Source: CAZPAN01 sp964581165
GTDB lineage: Bacteria > Actinomycetota > Coriobacteriia > Coriobacteriales > CADBOM01
Assembly: GCA_964581165.1 (NCBI GenBank)
Contig: CAZOMM010000006.1
Coordinates: forward strand, 1-40,816
Direction: 5' to 3'
Length of the DNA stretch: 40,816 bases
Positions 24,554 through 33,031 of this stretch are shown piece by piece. The position numbers and the translations under genes were made by a program. Every line of letters begins with the position of its first letter. Positions within the stretch are counted from its first letter, which is position 1. The notes beneath the pieces are model-generated. The model saw only the letters and a program-made list of their open reading frames with translations. It was not told where the DNA came from and ran no database searches.

Positions 24554-25864
24554 ATGCCAGACATGCCCATCTACGATCCAGAGCACGAATGTATATCACG
24601 TGAGCAGATACGCTCAATCCAACTTTCGCGACTTAAAGAAACTGTGGCCTACGTCTATGACAAGGTGCAGTGGTATCGCGACAAGATGGATGCAAGCGGG
24701 GTCAAACCCTCCGACATTCGCTCTCTAGAAGATGTGAGGCTTTTGCCTTTTACAGACAAAACTGTCATGCGCGATACCTACCCATTTGGCTTGTTTGCAG
24801 TTCCGATGGATCAGGTGATCAGACTGCATGCCTCGTCGGGCACAACAGGAAAACCCATCGTTGTTGGATACACTCCACACGATTTGGATGTCTGGAGCGA
24901 TTGCATTGCAAGGATCGCTCAGATGACAGGTGTAAAAGCTGGCGACAGAGCCCAGATGGCTTTTGGATATGGGATGTTTACCGGGGGCTTTGGCCTGCAC
25001 TATGGAATGGAAAAGCTTGGGGTAATGATGATCCCAGCAGGTTCGGGCAATACCGAAAGACATATCCAGATGATTGAGGACTATGGCTCAACAGTTGTTA
25101 TCGCTACTCCCTCGTATGCAATGCATATATGTGAGGTTGGCGAAAAGATGGGTTATGACTGGGAGGCTAGCCAGCTGCGAGTGGGTCTTTTTGGTGGAGA
25201 GCCCTGTCCTCCCAAGCTCAAGAATGAGATTGAAAGCCGCATGCATATTATCTGCACCGACAACTACGGGCTTACAGAGGTTATGGGGCCTGGAGTTTCG
25301 GGAGAGTGTCTTAGCTCTCGCTATATGCAGCACATCAACGAGGATCACTTTTTGTGGGAGGTCATCGATCCCGATACCTGTGAGCCTGTTCCCGATGGTC
25401 AAGAAGGAGAGCTGGTTTTAACTACTCTTACTAAAGAGGCCATTCCTGTACTGAGGTATCGAACACACGATCTTACCTCTGTTATTACCGAGAAATGCGA
25501 ATGCGGAAGAACCACAGCACGTATGCACAAGGTTCGCAAGCGCTCTGACGACATGCTTATCATTCGCGGAACTAATGTGTTTCCCAGCCAGATCGAAGAT
25601 GTGCTTTCTACAATCGATGGCGCAAGCACCCATTACAGGATTGTTGTGGATAACAAAACTGGCCTGGACAAACTCACTCTTACCCTTGAGGTGGAGCCTG
25701 AGGTGTTTTCCGATTCCTACGAAGACATGGATCGTTTCCGTAAATACGTATGGGAAAAGCTACGTATAACTTTGCAGGTTAGTGTTGACGTAAAGCTCGT
25801 AGCGCCAGGTGCAATAGAACGATCGATGGGCAAAACTAAGCATGTGATCGACGTGAGGGAGTAG
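24554..25864 (+). CDS. paaK: Phenylacetate-CoA ligase, copy 2
   Basis: 436 residues, the same length as copy 1. Motifs: ASSGTTGKPIVVGYT, YGLTEVMGPGVSGEC, RYRTHDLTS and RSDDMLIIRGTNVFPSQIE. The ATG follows GGGAGGT by about 11 bases. It is the last gene of the iorA-iorB-ACT-paaK block, so it most likely handles aryl-acetates made by IorAB. Copy 1 is paired with its own ACT gene in the opposite order, suggesting different substrates or an old duplication. Confidence 0.94.
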   Translation: MPDMPIYDPEHECISREQIRSIQLSRLKETVAYVYDKVQWYRDKMDASGVKPSDIRSLEDVRLLPFTDKTVMRDTYPFGLFAVPMDQVIRLHASSGTTGKPIVVGYTPHDLDVWSDCIARIAQMTGVKAGDRAQMAFGYGMFTGGFGLHYGMEKLGVMMIPAGSGNTERHIQMIEDYGSTVVIATPSYAMHICEVGEKMGYDWEASQLRVGLFGGEPCPPKLKNEIESRMHIICTDNYGLTEVMGPGVSGECLSSRYMQHINEDHFLWEVIDPDTCEPVPDGQEGELVLTTLTKEAIPVLRYRTHDLTSVITEKCECGRTTARMHKVRKRSDDMLIIRGTNVFPSQIEDVLSTIDGASTHYRIVVDNKTGLDKLTLTLEVEPEVFSDSYEDMDRFRKYVWEKLRITLQVSVDVKLVAPGAIERSMGKTKHVIDVRE

Positions 25865-25920
25865 GCAGAGAGAGTGAGCAGGGGAATGGACGTTTAGCTT
25901 GGACGCTTAGCACAGTAAAG

Positions 25921-27387
25921 CTAAATCGTCCAAATTCCCGTTGCAAGCCAAAAGGGAACCGAGATCATTAAAGCTATTAGGCAGATAAGAAGGTAAAGGA
26001 CGCAGTAGGCCGCCATAGGCCCATGATCTACCATCTCGCCATCAACTGAATAGAAGGCCGCCAAATAGATGGGATTTTGATAGGGCATAAACCAGGGATT
26101 TACCATCGTATATACGGTAAAGCCCACTACCCAAGGGTTAATGCCAAGCGAAATAGCCATGGGAACCATAAAGGCCATAAAGATGTTCACGTAAGCCATC
26201 TCTGACACGATGATAAAGCGTAGGACAATGGTGATAATTGCGATACCCGCAATAAATACAAAGGGAGAGAAGGCCAGCTGTTCAATGGTGGGCTCGATCA
26301 GAGTTACTATCCAATCATCGATGCCGGTGTAGCTAAATACCGAGGAAAGACTCATAACTATGCCGATGAACAGCAGGCTTTCCCAGTTCATGCCGGTCTT
26401 AAATTCTTTGGTTGAACACACACCACAGGCAAGCAATACGGCTGTGCCACCAAGGGCCACTGCTGCAGAGGGTATGCCGTGGAGAGGTTCAAGTATCCAA
26501 AGCAGCACCGTAGTTGTAATTATGGCAAGCATCTTTTTCTCGCGGCTTGTCATGGGTCCAAGGTCTTGTTTATGAGAAGGGCGTGCAGGAGAGTCTGTAG
26601 GGGGATGTGTGGAGGGATGCGCAGCCTCCTTTTTGCCTCTTTTACCTTTTTTGTCTCGTTTATCTCGCGGACCATACAACAGCACAATAGCCGCATAATT
26701 CAAGCAGCTTGTTACCACAAACCAAGGCAGGGCAGCTAAAAACCAGCTCACCATATTAAAGCGCGACTGTATCTCATCGGGATAAAAGGCAAGCAATGCA
26801 TATCCTATTATCGAAGCGCTGATAATAGCTGGGCCTATAGTTCGCACGCCGGTTAGTGCCGCAAGAAATAAGCCATTCATTTGACGGCCTTTGCGCTGAT
26901 AATTAAGCGAATCGCCAATGCCCATGGCAAGCGGCTCGAGCACTGCGAGCTTAGCTGTCATACTCGGGATAAAGGGTCCCAGCACCGTACCCGATGCAAT
27001 AAGTGCAAACACCTGACTTTTAAAACGTGGAGCAAAGCGACCGAGCACTCCGTGGGCTATACGTATAAGCAAGCCACTTTCTTTCATGCCAACACCCAAA
27101 CCAAAGGCTGCCAGCAAAAGCCACCAGGTCTCGCTTGCAAATGAAGAAAAAACACTATCGGCTGGCACATCAGCTACTGCAATAAAAAGCACCGCCATAA
27201 TAAAAGCGGTTAGCATCTCTGGCAAAATATTTAAAACCCACCAGATAATGGCCCAGACAAGAATCCCAAAAGTCAAAGATGCCTGTGTATCAAGGCCTGC
27301 AAATGGCATTAAAAGCGCTACCACAATGCCAAGTACAATGCCTGCAATTGCTCCTAGATAAGCTGTGGTCTTATTTTTATTTTTCAC
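25921..27387 (-). CDS. SLC13/DASS-family anion symporter
   Basis: 488 residues with about twelve membrane spans. The protein resembles sodium-coupled dicarboxylate or sulfate carriers. SMTAKLAVLEPLA and the C-terminal VPMAISLGINPWVVGFTVYT region fit the two-hairpin layout of this family. A Lys-, Arg- and Pro-rich cytoplasmic loop lies in the middle. An ATG at 27435 would add an Arg-rich head (RRRRLRRRRKR) but has no ribosome site. I prefer the GTG at 27387, preceded by AAGGAGG at a good distance. It converges on paaK, so it may import an organic acid, or export an acid product, of the same pathway. Substrate is unknown. Confidence 0.85.
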   Translation of the reverse strand: MKNKNKTTAYLGAIAGIVLGIVVALLMPFAGLDTQASLTFGILVWAIIWWVLNILPEMLTAFIMAVLFIAVADVPADSVFSSFASETWWLLLAAFGLGVGMKESGLLIRIAHGVLGRFAPRFKSQVFALIASGTVLGPFIPSMTAKLAVLEPLAMGIGDSLNYQRKGRQMNGLFLAALTGVRTIGPAIISASIIGYALLAFYPDEIQSRFNMVSWFLAALPWFVVTSCLNYAAIVLLYGPRDKRDKKGKRGKKEAAHPSTHPPTDSPARPSHKQDLGPMTSREKKMLAIITTTVLLWILEPLHGIPSAAVALGGTAVLLACGVCSTKEFKTGMNWESLLFIGIVMSLSSVFSYTGIDDWIVTLIEPTIEQLAFSPFVFIAGIAIITIVLRFIIVSEMAYVNIFMAFMVPMAISLGINPWVVGFTVYTMVNPWFMPYQNPIYLAAFYSVDGEMVDHGPMAAYCVLYLLICLIALMISVPFWLATGIWTI

Positions 27388-27447
27388 GCGCTTGCGCCTC
27401 CTTCTCAAACGGCGGCGCCGTAAACGCGTCGTCATCGTTATTTTGTT

Positions 27448-27572
27448 CTCTATGCTAAACCACTGTTGATATGGAGTTAAAGAGCAAGTTTCAACAGCGG
27501 TAGGTTTTCAACAAAGGGTGTGAATTCTGCGCACCCTTTCAATAATCGTGCCAATTCTGGTTTAGCATAGAG
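27448..27572. repeat. 15-bp perfect inverted repeats 125 bp apart, with inner hairpin
   Basis: CTCTATGCTAAACCA (27448-27462) and its exact complement (27558-27572) enclose a smaller hairpin, AAAGGGTG (27513-27520) with CACCCTTT (27532-27539). It lies between the SLC13 gene and the groESL promoter. There is no obvious target-site duplication and no T-tract. It could be a miniature element or a transcript-end structure. Confidence 0.7.
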
Positions 27573-27668
27573 TCTCCATAGAGATTCTATTTCTTATGGT
27601 GATGCTGTGTCACAGTCTGTCTGCTGTGCCCGTTTACCCATAGGGATTACCTTTTTTTAGAAAAGTTA

Positions 27669-27697
27669 TTGAAACAAAAGTTGCAGAGGCGCATACT
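27669..27697 (+). promoter_or_regulatory. groESL promoter
   Basis: TTGAAA (27669-27674) and CATACT (27692-27697) are 17 bases apart. The CIRCE operator begins 9 bases downstream, where the transcript should start, so bound HrcA would block initiation. Confidence 0.65.
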
Positions 27698-27706
27698 CCT
27701 CAGCTG

Positions 27707-27733
27707 TTAGCAGTCGACGAGGCAGAGTGCTAA
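27707..27733 (+). promoter_or_regulatory. CIRCE operator for HrcA
   Basis: TTAGCAGTC, 9 bases, then GAGTGCTAA. Consensus arms are TTAGCACTC and GAGTGCTAA, so only one base differs. HrcA is the heat-shock repressor of groE and dnaK operons; no hrcA gene lies in the window. Confidence 0.92.
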
Positions 27734-27868
27734 CACTTGAGTAAAGAGTTTGCTAAAAATTCCAGATTTCCAACAAGCTCAAAACACAAACAAACTCAAA
27801 GTATTACGAAAAGCCTTGAAATAGTTGATTTCGATGTATATCGAGTCTTGTCTAGGAGGTAAGCGGAA

Positions 27869-28159
27869 ATGAATCTGAAGCCACTGGGTGACAGGGTGAT
27901 CGTCAAGCAGGATGATGCCGAGACTAAGACAAAGTCGGGCATTCTGATTGCGAGCACTGCACAAGAAAAGCCACAGCGCGGCAAGGTTGTAGCTGTTGGA
28001 GAGGGTAAGCTCGACAACAACGGCAACCTAGTTGCTCCAAATGTGAACGAGGGCGACATCGTCATTTATAGCAAATATGGCGGAACCGAAGTCACCGTAG
28101 ACGAGGAGGATTACATCATCCTTCGTGCTGACGACATCTACGCAGTGGTCGAAGGCTAG
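27869..28159 (+). CDS. groS: Co-chaperonin GroES
   Basis: 96 residues, full length. It starts NLKPLGDRVIVKQDDAE and keeps the mobile loop (KTKSGILIAST) that contacts GroEL, the roof loop, and the DYIILRADDIYAV end. AGGAGGT lies just before the ATG. It is first in a bicistronic heat-shock operon under a CIRCE element. The 114-bp spacer to groEL is mostly a 14-bp tandem array that begins at the groES stop codon. Confidence 0.97.
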   Translation: MNLKPLGDRVIVKQDDAETKTKSGILIASTAQEKPQRGKVVAVGEGKLDNNGNLVAPNVNEGDIVIYSKYGGTEVTVDEEDYIILRADDIYAVVEG

Positions 28160-28220
28160 TTACAAAGAGCTAGTCACAAGGGGTTAGCCACAAAGGGCTA
28201 GTTATAAAGGCTTAGCAAAG
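28155..28220 (+). repeat. 14-bp tandem array starting at the groES stop codon
   Basis: TAG recurs at 28157 (the stop), 28171, 28185, 28199 and 28213, exactly 14 bp apart. The unit approximates CTAGTCACAAAGGG. It occupies over half of the groES-groEL spacer. Confidence 0.9.
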
Positions 28221-28273
28221 ACTTGTTACAAATGATGTAAATGAAACTTCATCCAAGAGAGGAAATGTGAGAA

Positions 28274-29905
28274 ATGGCTAAGAACATTAAGTTCGATACC
28301 GATGCACGAGAGAGCCTTGCTGCAGGTGTTACCAAGCTCTCGAATGCCGTTAAAGTTACTCTTGGCCCCAAGGGTCGTTACGTTGCTTTTGAGCGCAGCT
28401 ATGGTGCTCCAACTATCACCAACGACGGTGTGACTGTTGCCAAAGAAATTGAGCTTGAGGATCCTGTGGAGAACATGGGCGCTCAGCTTGTTCGTGAGGT
28501 AGCTGTTAAAACCAACGATGCTGCTGGTGATGGCACCACAACCGCCACTTTGCTGGCCGACGTTATCGTAAAAGAGGGTCTGCGCAATGTTATCGCTGGT
28601 GCAAATCCGCTAGCCATCCGCAGGGGTATCGAAAAGGCAGTAGATGCTGTTGTCGATCACATCAAGGAGACTTCGACCGAGGTAACCAGCCAGGATCAAA
28701 TTGCCAATATTGGTACCATCTCGGCACACGATGAGGAGATTGGATCCAAGATCGCCGAGGCCATGGGCATTGTTGGCAACGATGGTGTTATCACTGTTGA
28801 GGATTCACAGACTTTTGGTATCGATATCGATACTGTTGAGGGTATGCAGTTTGATAAGGGATATATCTCTCCCTACATGGCAACCGACATGGAGCGCATG
28901 GAGGCAGTTCTTAACGATCCCTACATCCTGCTTGCCAGCCAAAAGATTTCTTCGATTCAAGATTTGCTGCCTTTGCTGGAGCAGGTCATGCAAGCTAGCC
29001 GTCCGATGCTGATTATCTGCGAGGATTTGGAGGGCGAGGCTCTGGCAACCCTGCTGCTCAACAAGCTGCGTGGAACCCTCAATATTGTTGCTGTTAAGGC
29101 TCCTGGTTATGGCGATCGCCGCAAGAGGATGCTTGAGGACATTGCAATTGTCACCGGTGGTACGGTAATAACTGAAGATCTAGGCATGAAGCTTTCTGAG
29201 ACCACAGTTGATCAGCTTGGTCATGCCAAGACCGTTAAGGTTAGCAAGGACACCACCACCATTGTTGATGGAACCGGCAATCCTGATGAGATTAAGGCTC
29301 GTATTTCACAGATTAAGGCCGAAATTGACATTACCGACTCTGACTTTGATCGTGAGAAGCTTGAGGAGCGTCTTGCTAAGCTCTCCGGTGGCGTTGCCGT
29401 TATCAAGGTTGGTGCTGCTACCGAGGTTGAGCTCAAGGAGAAGAAGTCGCGCATTGAGGATGCCTTGCAGGCAACACGTGCAGCTGTTGAGGAGGGAATT
29501 GTTCCCGGAGGTGGAATTGCGCTGCTCGACGCTGTGTGTGCTCTAGATAAGGTAGAGATCAAGAATGATGACGAAAAGGTTGGTGTTGACATCATCCGTC
29601 GTTCGCTCGAGGCTCCGCTACGCACCATCGCTAACAATGCGGGCTTTGAGGGTTCCGTTATCGTTGAGAAAGTCAAAGGCCTGCCTGCTGGAGAGGGTCT
29701 CAACTGCGAGAATGGTGAGTTTGGCAATCTGGTAGACATGGGTGTTATCGATCCAGTTAAGGTTGTTCGCTCTGCTTTGCAAAATGCCGCTTCTGTGGCT
29801 GCAATGATTCTCATCACCGAGGCCACCATTAACGACATCCCCAAAGATCCAGATCCTGCTGCTGTAGCAGCTGCAGCTCAGGGTGGCGGAATGGGAATGA
29901 TGTAG
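28274..29905 (+). CDS. groL: Chaperonin GroEL
   Basis: 543 residues, full length, cytosolic 60-kDa chaperonin subunit. Visible hallmarks are KVTLGPKGRYVAFERSYG, the ATPase motif AGDGTTTATLLA, KAPGYGDRRK, and a GGGMGMM tail. In many actinobacteria the groEL paired with groES has a His-rich end; here the end is the general Gly-Met type. It is followed by short repeats and a strong terminator at 29980. Confidence 0.97.
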   Translation: MAKNIKFDTDARESLAAGVTKLSNAVKVTLGPKGRYVAFERSYGAPTITNDGVTVAKEIELEDPVENMGAQLVREVAVKTNDAAGDGTTTATLLADVIVKEGLRNVIAGANPLAIRRGIEKAVDAVVDHIKETSTEVTSQDQIANIGTISAHDEEIGSKIAEAMGIVGNDGVITVEDSQTFGIDIDTVEGMQFDKGYISPYMATDMERMEAVLNDPYILLASQKISSIQDLLPLLEQVMQASRPMLIICEDLEGEALATLLLNKLRGTLNIVAVKAPGYGDRRKRMLEDIAIVTGGTVITEDLGMKLSETTVDQLGHAKTVKVSKDTTTIVDGTGNPDEIKARISQIKAEIDITDSDFDREKLEERLAKLSGGVAVIKVGAATEVELKEKKSRIEDALQATRAAVEEGIVPGGGIALLDAVCALDKVEIKNDDEKVGVDIIRRSLEAPLRTIANNAGFEGSVIVEKVKGLPAGEGLNCENGEFGNLVDMGVIDPVKVVRSALQNAASVAAMILITEATINDIPKDPDPAAVAAAAQGGGMGMM

Positions 29906-29960
29906 GAGGCACTAGGTAAGAGACCCCTAGGTAAGAGACACCTAGGTAAGAGAGACCTAG
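29903..29960 (+). repeat. 15-bp tandem array after the groEL stop codon
   Basis: TAG occurs at 29903 (the stop), then at 29913, 29928, 29943 and 29958. The last four are exactly 15 bp apart with the unit CTAGGTAAGAGACCC and close variants. Confidence 0.88.
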
Positions 29961-29979
29961 AGCAAACTTATAGACCCGA

Positions 29980-30017
29980 GATCCCCGTCGGATTCGCTCC
30001 CGGCGGGGATCTTTTTT
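29980..30017 (+). terminator. groESL terminator
   Basis: A 12-bp stem with one G-U pair (29980-29991 with 30000-30011), an 8-base loop, and six T residues. It closes the groES-groEL transcript. Confidence 0.92.
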
Positions 30018-30068
30018 AGTGGTGTGCCGAGTATGGCACGTTTTTAATGGAGGATGAGTCTCTAGCGC

Positions 30069-30224
30069 GCCCGGACCCTGTGCCCGGTGCCTAGGCCTCA
30101 TGCCCGGTCTCTGCGCCCCGCGCCCAGGCCCTGTGCCCGGACCCGCGCTCGGACCCCGCGCCCGGTGTCTAGGCTCCGCGCCCGGATCCTGCGCCCCGCG
30201 CCCAGGCCTCACGCCCGGCAGCGG
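30069..30224. repeat. GC-rich 78-bp higher-order repeat, two copies
   Basis: GCCCGG or close variants recur at 30069, 30082, 30102, 30122, 30135, 30147, 30160, 30180, 30200 and 30213. The 13-20-20-13-12 spacing pattern repeats after 78 bp. Composition is roughly 80 percent G+C, in strong contrast with the neighbouring genes. It ends just beyond the stop of the minus-strand Fic/winged-helix gene. Open frames across it are artefacts. Confidence 0.85.
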
Positions 30225-30230
30225 ATCTTT

Positions 30231-31439
30231 TTATGGTGCAGATTTTGGTAGCCACTCCTGAGGCACAAGACCGTTCAAAAGCGAGCGATAGAAGTCGAGA
30301 ATATCAACTGCATAGAAATATCTATTTCGCTTTCTTTTGTCTATTGGTGTCAAAATGTTTGAGTTCACCAGTTTTTTAAGAGCATCGTTAGCGGCCGGAA
30401 GAGTCTTGTCGCATCTCTCGGCAACGTACTTTGCATTGATTATTGGATGAGCCAAAAGATCGTGCAGCAAGATATCACAGATATCGTCGCGTCTAACCTT
30501 GCTAACCTTGCTGCGCCAATCTTTTTCTATCGAAGCATATGTTTGCTCAATCTTCTCTATCATCTCGGCCTGTCTAATAAGCATATTGGCACCATGATAG
30601 ACCCACAGCTCTAGTGGATTTTGTTTTATGGGACTGTCTTGATCGGCCTTAAGATCGTCTTGTGGATCGTCGATTCTTCTCAGCGATTCTATGGCCACGG
30701 TAACCATTACATTTTGGGTGAAGTTTCGCTTAGCGTATATCGCATATGAAATATGTCTCGCTAAGGCTTCGCCGTGAATTCTAAAGGGCCTAATATATTC
30801 AAGCTGAAAATGAGATAACCCGGCCTGGATCTGTGGAGTGTAGTAATCGGTGTTGCAAAAATTAAACAGATCTTCCATGTACTCTTCTATGCGATCGGCT
30901 GCTACAAGCTGGTGTCGAGGCGTATAGCTGTTATCAAAAAGACTATCATTTGCCGAACGATACTGCCTGTCAAAGCGCGATTCGCTGGGGTAATTAAGCT
31001 CCTCGTACATGCGCATAACAGAGTCTCGATCAAACACAAAGTCATCCATATTTGAGCATGAGTTGTGCTTCTCTAGATAATCATGATATTGGATGGCTCG
31101 CTTTGACGTTGAGCTGTAGACACGAACTTCGCTTTGCTTGGATACATTGCGCTTTTTGATATCGTAAAGCAGTAGCTCAAATAAGTCGGCATCTGCTCCA
31201 TCGATAATTGCCGAGCATATTGCTTCTAAGTTCAACAAAGTACAGCAAACACAATCGAGAAATTTACTATTGCCTATATGTTCGTCGATCCTAGTAAAGG
31301 TTCGCTCAGCTTTTGATATAAGCCGAAGCATTCCTGGACTAAAAAGCTTGGGCTGCTTAGCTATGAGCTTAGGCTTGTATGTTGTCCCAAACTCTTGATC
31401 CAGCTTTGATTGAATGACGGCGAGTCGTGATGACCCCAA
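30231..31439 (-). CDS. Degenerate Fic-domain protein with C-terminal winged helix
   Basis: 402 residues. The layout is that of Fic proteins with an N-terminal inhibitory helix (CSAIIDG, where an S-x-I-E-G motif is expected), a Fic core, and a winged helix near the end (AERCDKTLPAANDALKKLVN, then NILTP). The core helix reads HFQLEYIRPFRIHGEALARH: the catalytic His is R217 and the Gly-Asn-Gly loop is replaced by His-Gly-Glu. Classical AMP transfer is therefore unlikely; a DNA-binding or antitoxin-like role is a guess. TTG at 31439 is chosen because GGAGAGGG lies about 7 bases upstream. It is transcribed away from pheS. Confidence 0.82.
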   Translation of the reverse strand: MGSSRLAVIQSKLDQEFGTTYKPKLIAKQPKLFSPGMLRLISKAERTFTRIDEHIGNSKFLDCVCCTLLNLEAICSAIIDGADADLFELLLYDIKKRNVSKQSEVRVYSSTSKRAIQYHDYLEKHNSCSNMDDFVFDRDSVMRMYEELNYPSESRFDRQYRSANDSLFDNSYTPRHQLVAADRIEEYMEDLFNFCNTDYYTPQIQAGLSHFQLEYIRPFRIHGEALARHISYAIYAKRNFTQNVMVTVAIESLRRIDDPQDDLKADQDSPIKQNPLELWVYHGANMLIRQAEMIEKIEQTYASIEKDWRSKVSKVRRDDICDILLHDLLAHPIINAKYVAERCDKTLPAANDALKKLVNSNILTPIDKRKRNRYFYAVDILDFYRSLLNGLVPQEWLPKSAP

Positions 31440-31590
31440 GATGCATCCCTCTCCAACTAAATAATTGCGTTTTTATCGCATTACTTATTGCAGGACTTGC
31501 TATAGAGCAAACTCCTAATCAAAGTATCTTTTCAGCTTACTTCGATTGCCATATGCAAGTTTAACCTACTAAATTTATAAAAGAGCTGAG

Positions 31591-31626
31591 CTTATTCATT
31601 TTTAAAAGCATTTAAAAATGAATAAG
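31591..31626. other. Perfect 16-bp A+T-rich hairpin
   Basis: CTTATTCATTTTTAAA (31591-31606) pairs exactly with 31611-31626 over an AGCA loop. It lies in the 530-bp spacer between the divergent Fic/winged-helix gene and pheS. Apart from this, a small AGGTG-ATAA-CACCT hairpin near 31767 and the duplication before pheS, I see no gene or known RNA in the spacer; T-box sequence hallmarks are not apparent. Confidence 0.75.
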
Positions 31627-31923
31627 TGCTTCTAAACTAATACTATTCTGTGGGAAATTTTTGATCAAGATAGTCAGTGATGATAACCAGCGACATCATT
31701 TGATTCATACAAAGCTTCGTTGTAGGTATTCTAAACCTCCCTTTTATAAAGACGCTTAAAGGATAGAGGTGATAACACCTGTCCGAAGATTCTACAGCAT
31801 GCACCGGCTAGACACTTCGATAGACAGTGGGCTAGAGCTAGATTCTGCGATAATCAGACATCGGGCGATTTTCGGCCGGACTCATTTTGGGCCGCCGCAG
31901 CGCCCGAACTTTTATGAAAAGTC

Positions 31924-31971
31924 TTAAGCTGGGAGGCACTACAAGATTTAAGCTGGGAGGCACTACAAGAT
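31924..31971 (+). repeat. 24-bp tandem duplication containing the pheS ribosome site
   Basis: Two identical 24-bp copies (31924-31947 and 31948-31971) each contain GGGAGG and end in AGAT. The second runs into ATG; the first into ATT. The pheS start signal is thus doubled, with only the second copy followed by a standard start codon. Confidence 0.95.
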
Positions 31972-33031
31972 GTCTGTACTTGAGACGATCGAGACTATCT
32001 ACAGTGATGCTTTGGAATCGATTGCCAAAGCATCAAGCACAGAAGAACTCGATTCGCTTAGGGTCTCGATACTTGGTAAAAAAGGTTCCTTAACTGCGAT
32101 CCTGCGTTTGTTGTCAGAGATTCCAAAAGAGCAAAAGGCCGAGGTTGGCAAGTCGGCTAACACCGCTCGTAAAAGTATAGAAGAGGCCCTATCTGCAAGG
32201 TTTGAAGAGCTATCGGCTATAGAGCTTAGACAGCAAATGGCAGACGAGGCCATAGACATAAGCCTTCCCGGACGTGTAAGGCCTATAGGATCTAGGCACC
32301 TAATTGCCAATGTTGTTTCTCAGATCTGCGACATTTTTGTAGGCCTTGGATACAGTGTTGTTTCGGGTCCTGAGGTCGAGACCACTTATTACAACTTTGA
32401 AGCACTTAATACTCCGCCAGACCATCCTTCTCGCGGTCTGGCTGATTCCTTTTATGTAAAAGATGCATCTGGTGCTCAAACCAATGTTAGGGGAGAGTCG
32501 GATGTTCTTCTTCGTACTCAAACATCTGGTGTACAAATCCATGCAATGGAGGCCCAGCGACCGCCAATTTATGTTGTTGCACCCGGCAAGGTCTATCGCA
32601 AGGATGTTCCCGACCCTTCGCATCTGCCGCAGTTTACGCAGGTCGAAGGCATTGTTGTAGATCGCAATGTTAGCTTTGGGGATCTTAAGGGAACGCTTAG
32701 CTTTTTTTGCAAGCAGATGTTTGGACCCGATAGACAAACAAGGTTTCGTCCGCACTTCTTTCCATTTACAGAGCCTTCTGCCGAGTTGGATGTAAGCTGT
32801 GAGATTTGTCACGGTGAGGGATGCAGATTTTGCAAGGGCACAGGCTGGGTTGAGGTCTTGGGTTGCGGCATGGTAGATCCCAATGTCTTTGGCTTTGTGG
32901 ATATCGACCCAGAGGAGTTTTCGGGCTTTGCCTTTGGTATGGGAGCCGAAAGAATCGCCTGCCTTAAGTACAAGGTTCCGGATTTGAGAATGCTTGTTGA
33001 GGGCGACATGAGATTTTTACGTCAGTTCTAG
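31970..33031 (+). CDS. pheS: Phenylalanine-tRNA ligase alpha subunit
   Basis: 353 residues, usual length. An N-terminal coiled coil binds tRNA. Class II motifs are visible: motif 2 region FRPHFFPFTEPSAELDV and motif 3 GFAFGMGAERIACLKY. A Cys-rich insert (CEICHGEGCRFC) before motif 3 resembles the short zinc-like knuckle found in many PheS proteins. The start follows a duplicated ribosome site. pheT follows after about 400 bases of repeats and an assembly gap. Confidence 0.96.
   Translation: MSVLETIETIYSDALESIAKASSTEELDSLRVSILGKKGSLTAILRLLSEIPKEQKAEVGKSANTARKSIEEALSARFEELSAIELRQQMADEAIDISLPGRVRPIGSRHLIANVVSQICDIFVGLGYSVVSGPEVETTYYNFEALNTPPDHPSRGLADSFYVKDASGAQTNVRGESDVLLRTQTSGVQIHAMEAQRPPIYVVAPGKVYRKDVPDPSHLPQFTQVEGIVVDRNVSFGDLKGTLSFFCKQMFGPDRQTRFRPHFFPFTEPSAELDVSCEICHGEGCRFCKGTGWVEVLGCGMVDPNVFGFVDIDPEEFSGFAFGMGAERIACLKYKVPDLRMLVEGDMRFLRQF

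Noticed and set aside
29221..29844. 207-residue frame antisense to groEL
   Set aside because: Typical shadow of a strongly coding gene; the sense strand has clear GroEL motifs.
29829..30212. Minus-strand frame of 127 residues, Gly-, Pro- and Arg-rich
   Set aside because: It is a translation of the GC-rich 78-bp repeat and runs antisense into the end of groEL.
31440..31969. T-box leader before pheS
   Set aside because: The conserved antiterminator bulge sequence and specifier-loop layout could not be found.
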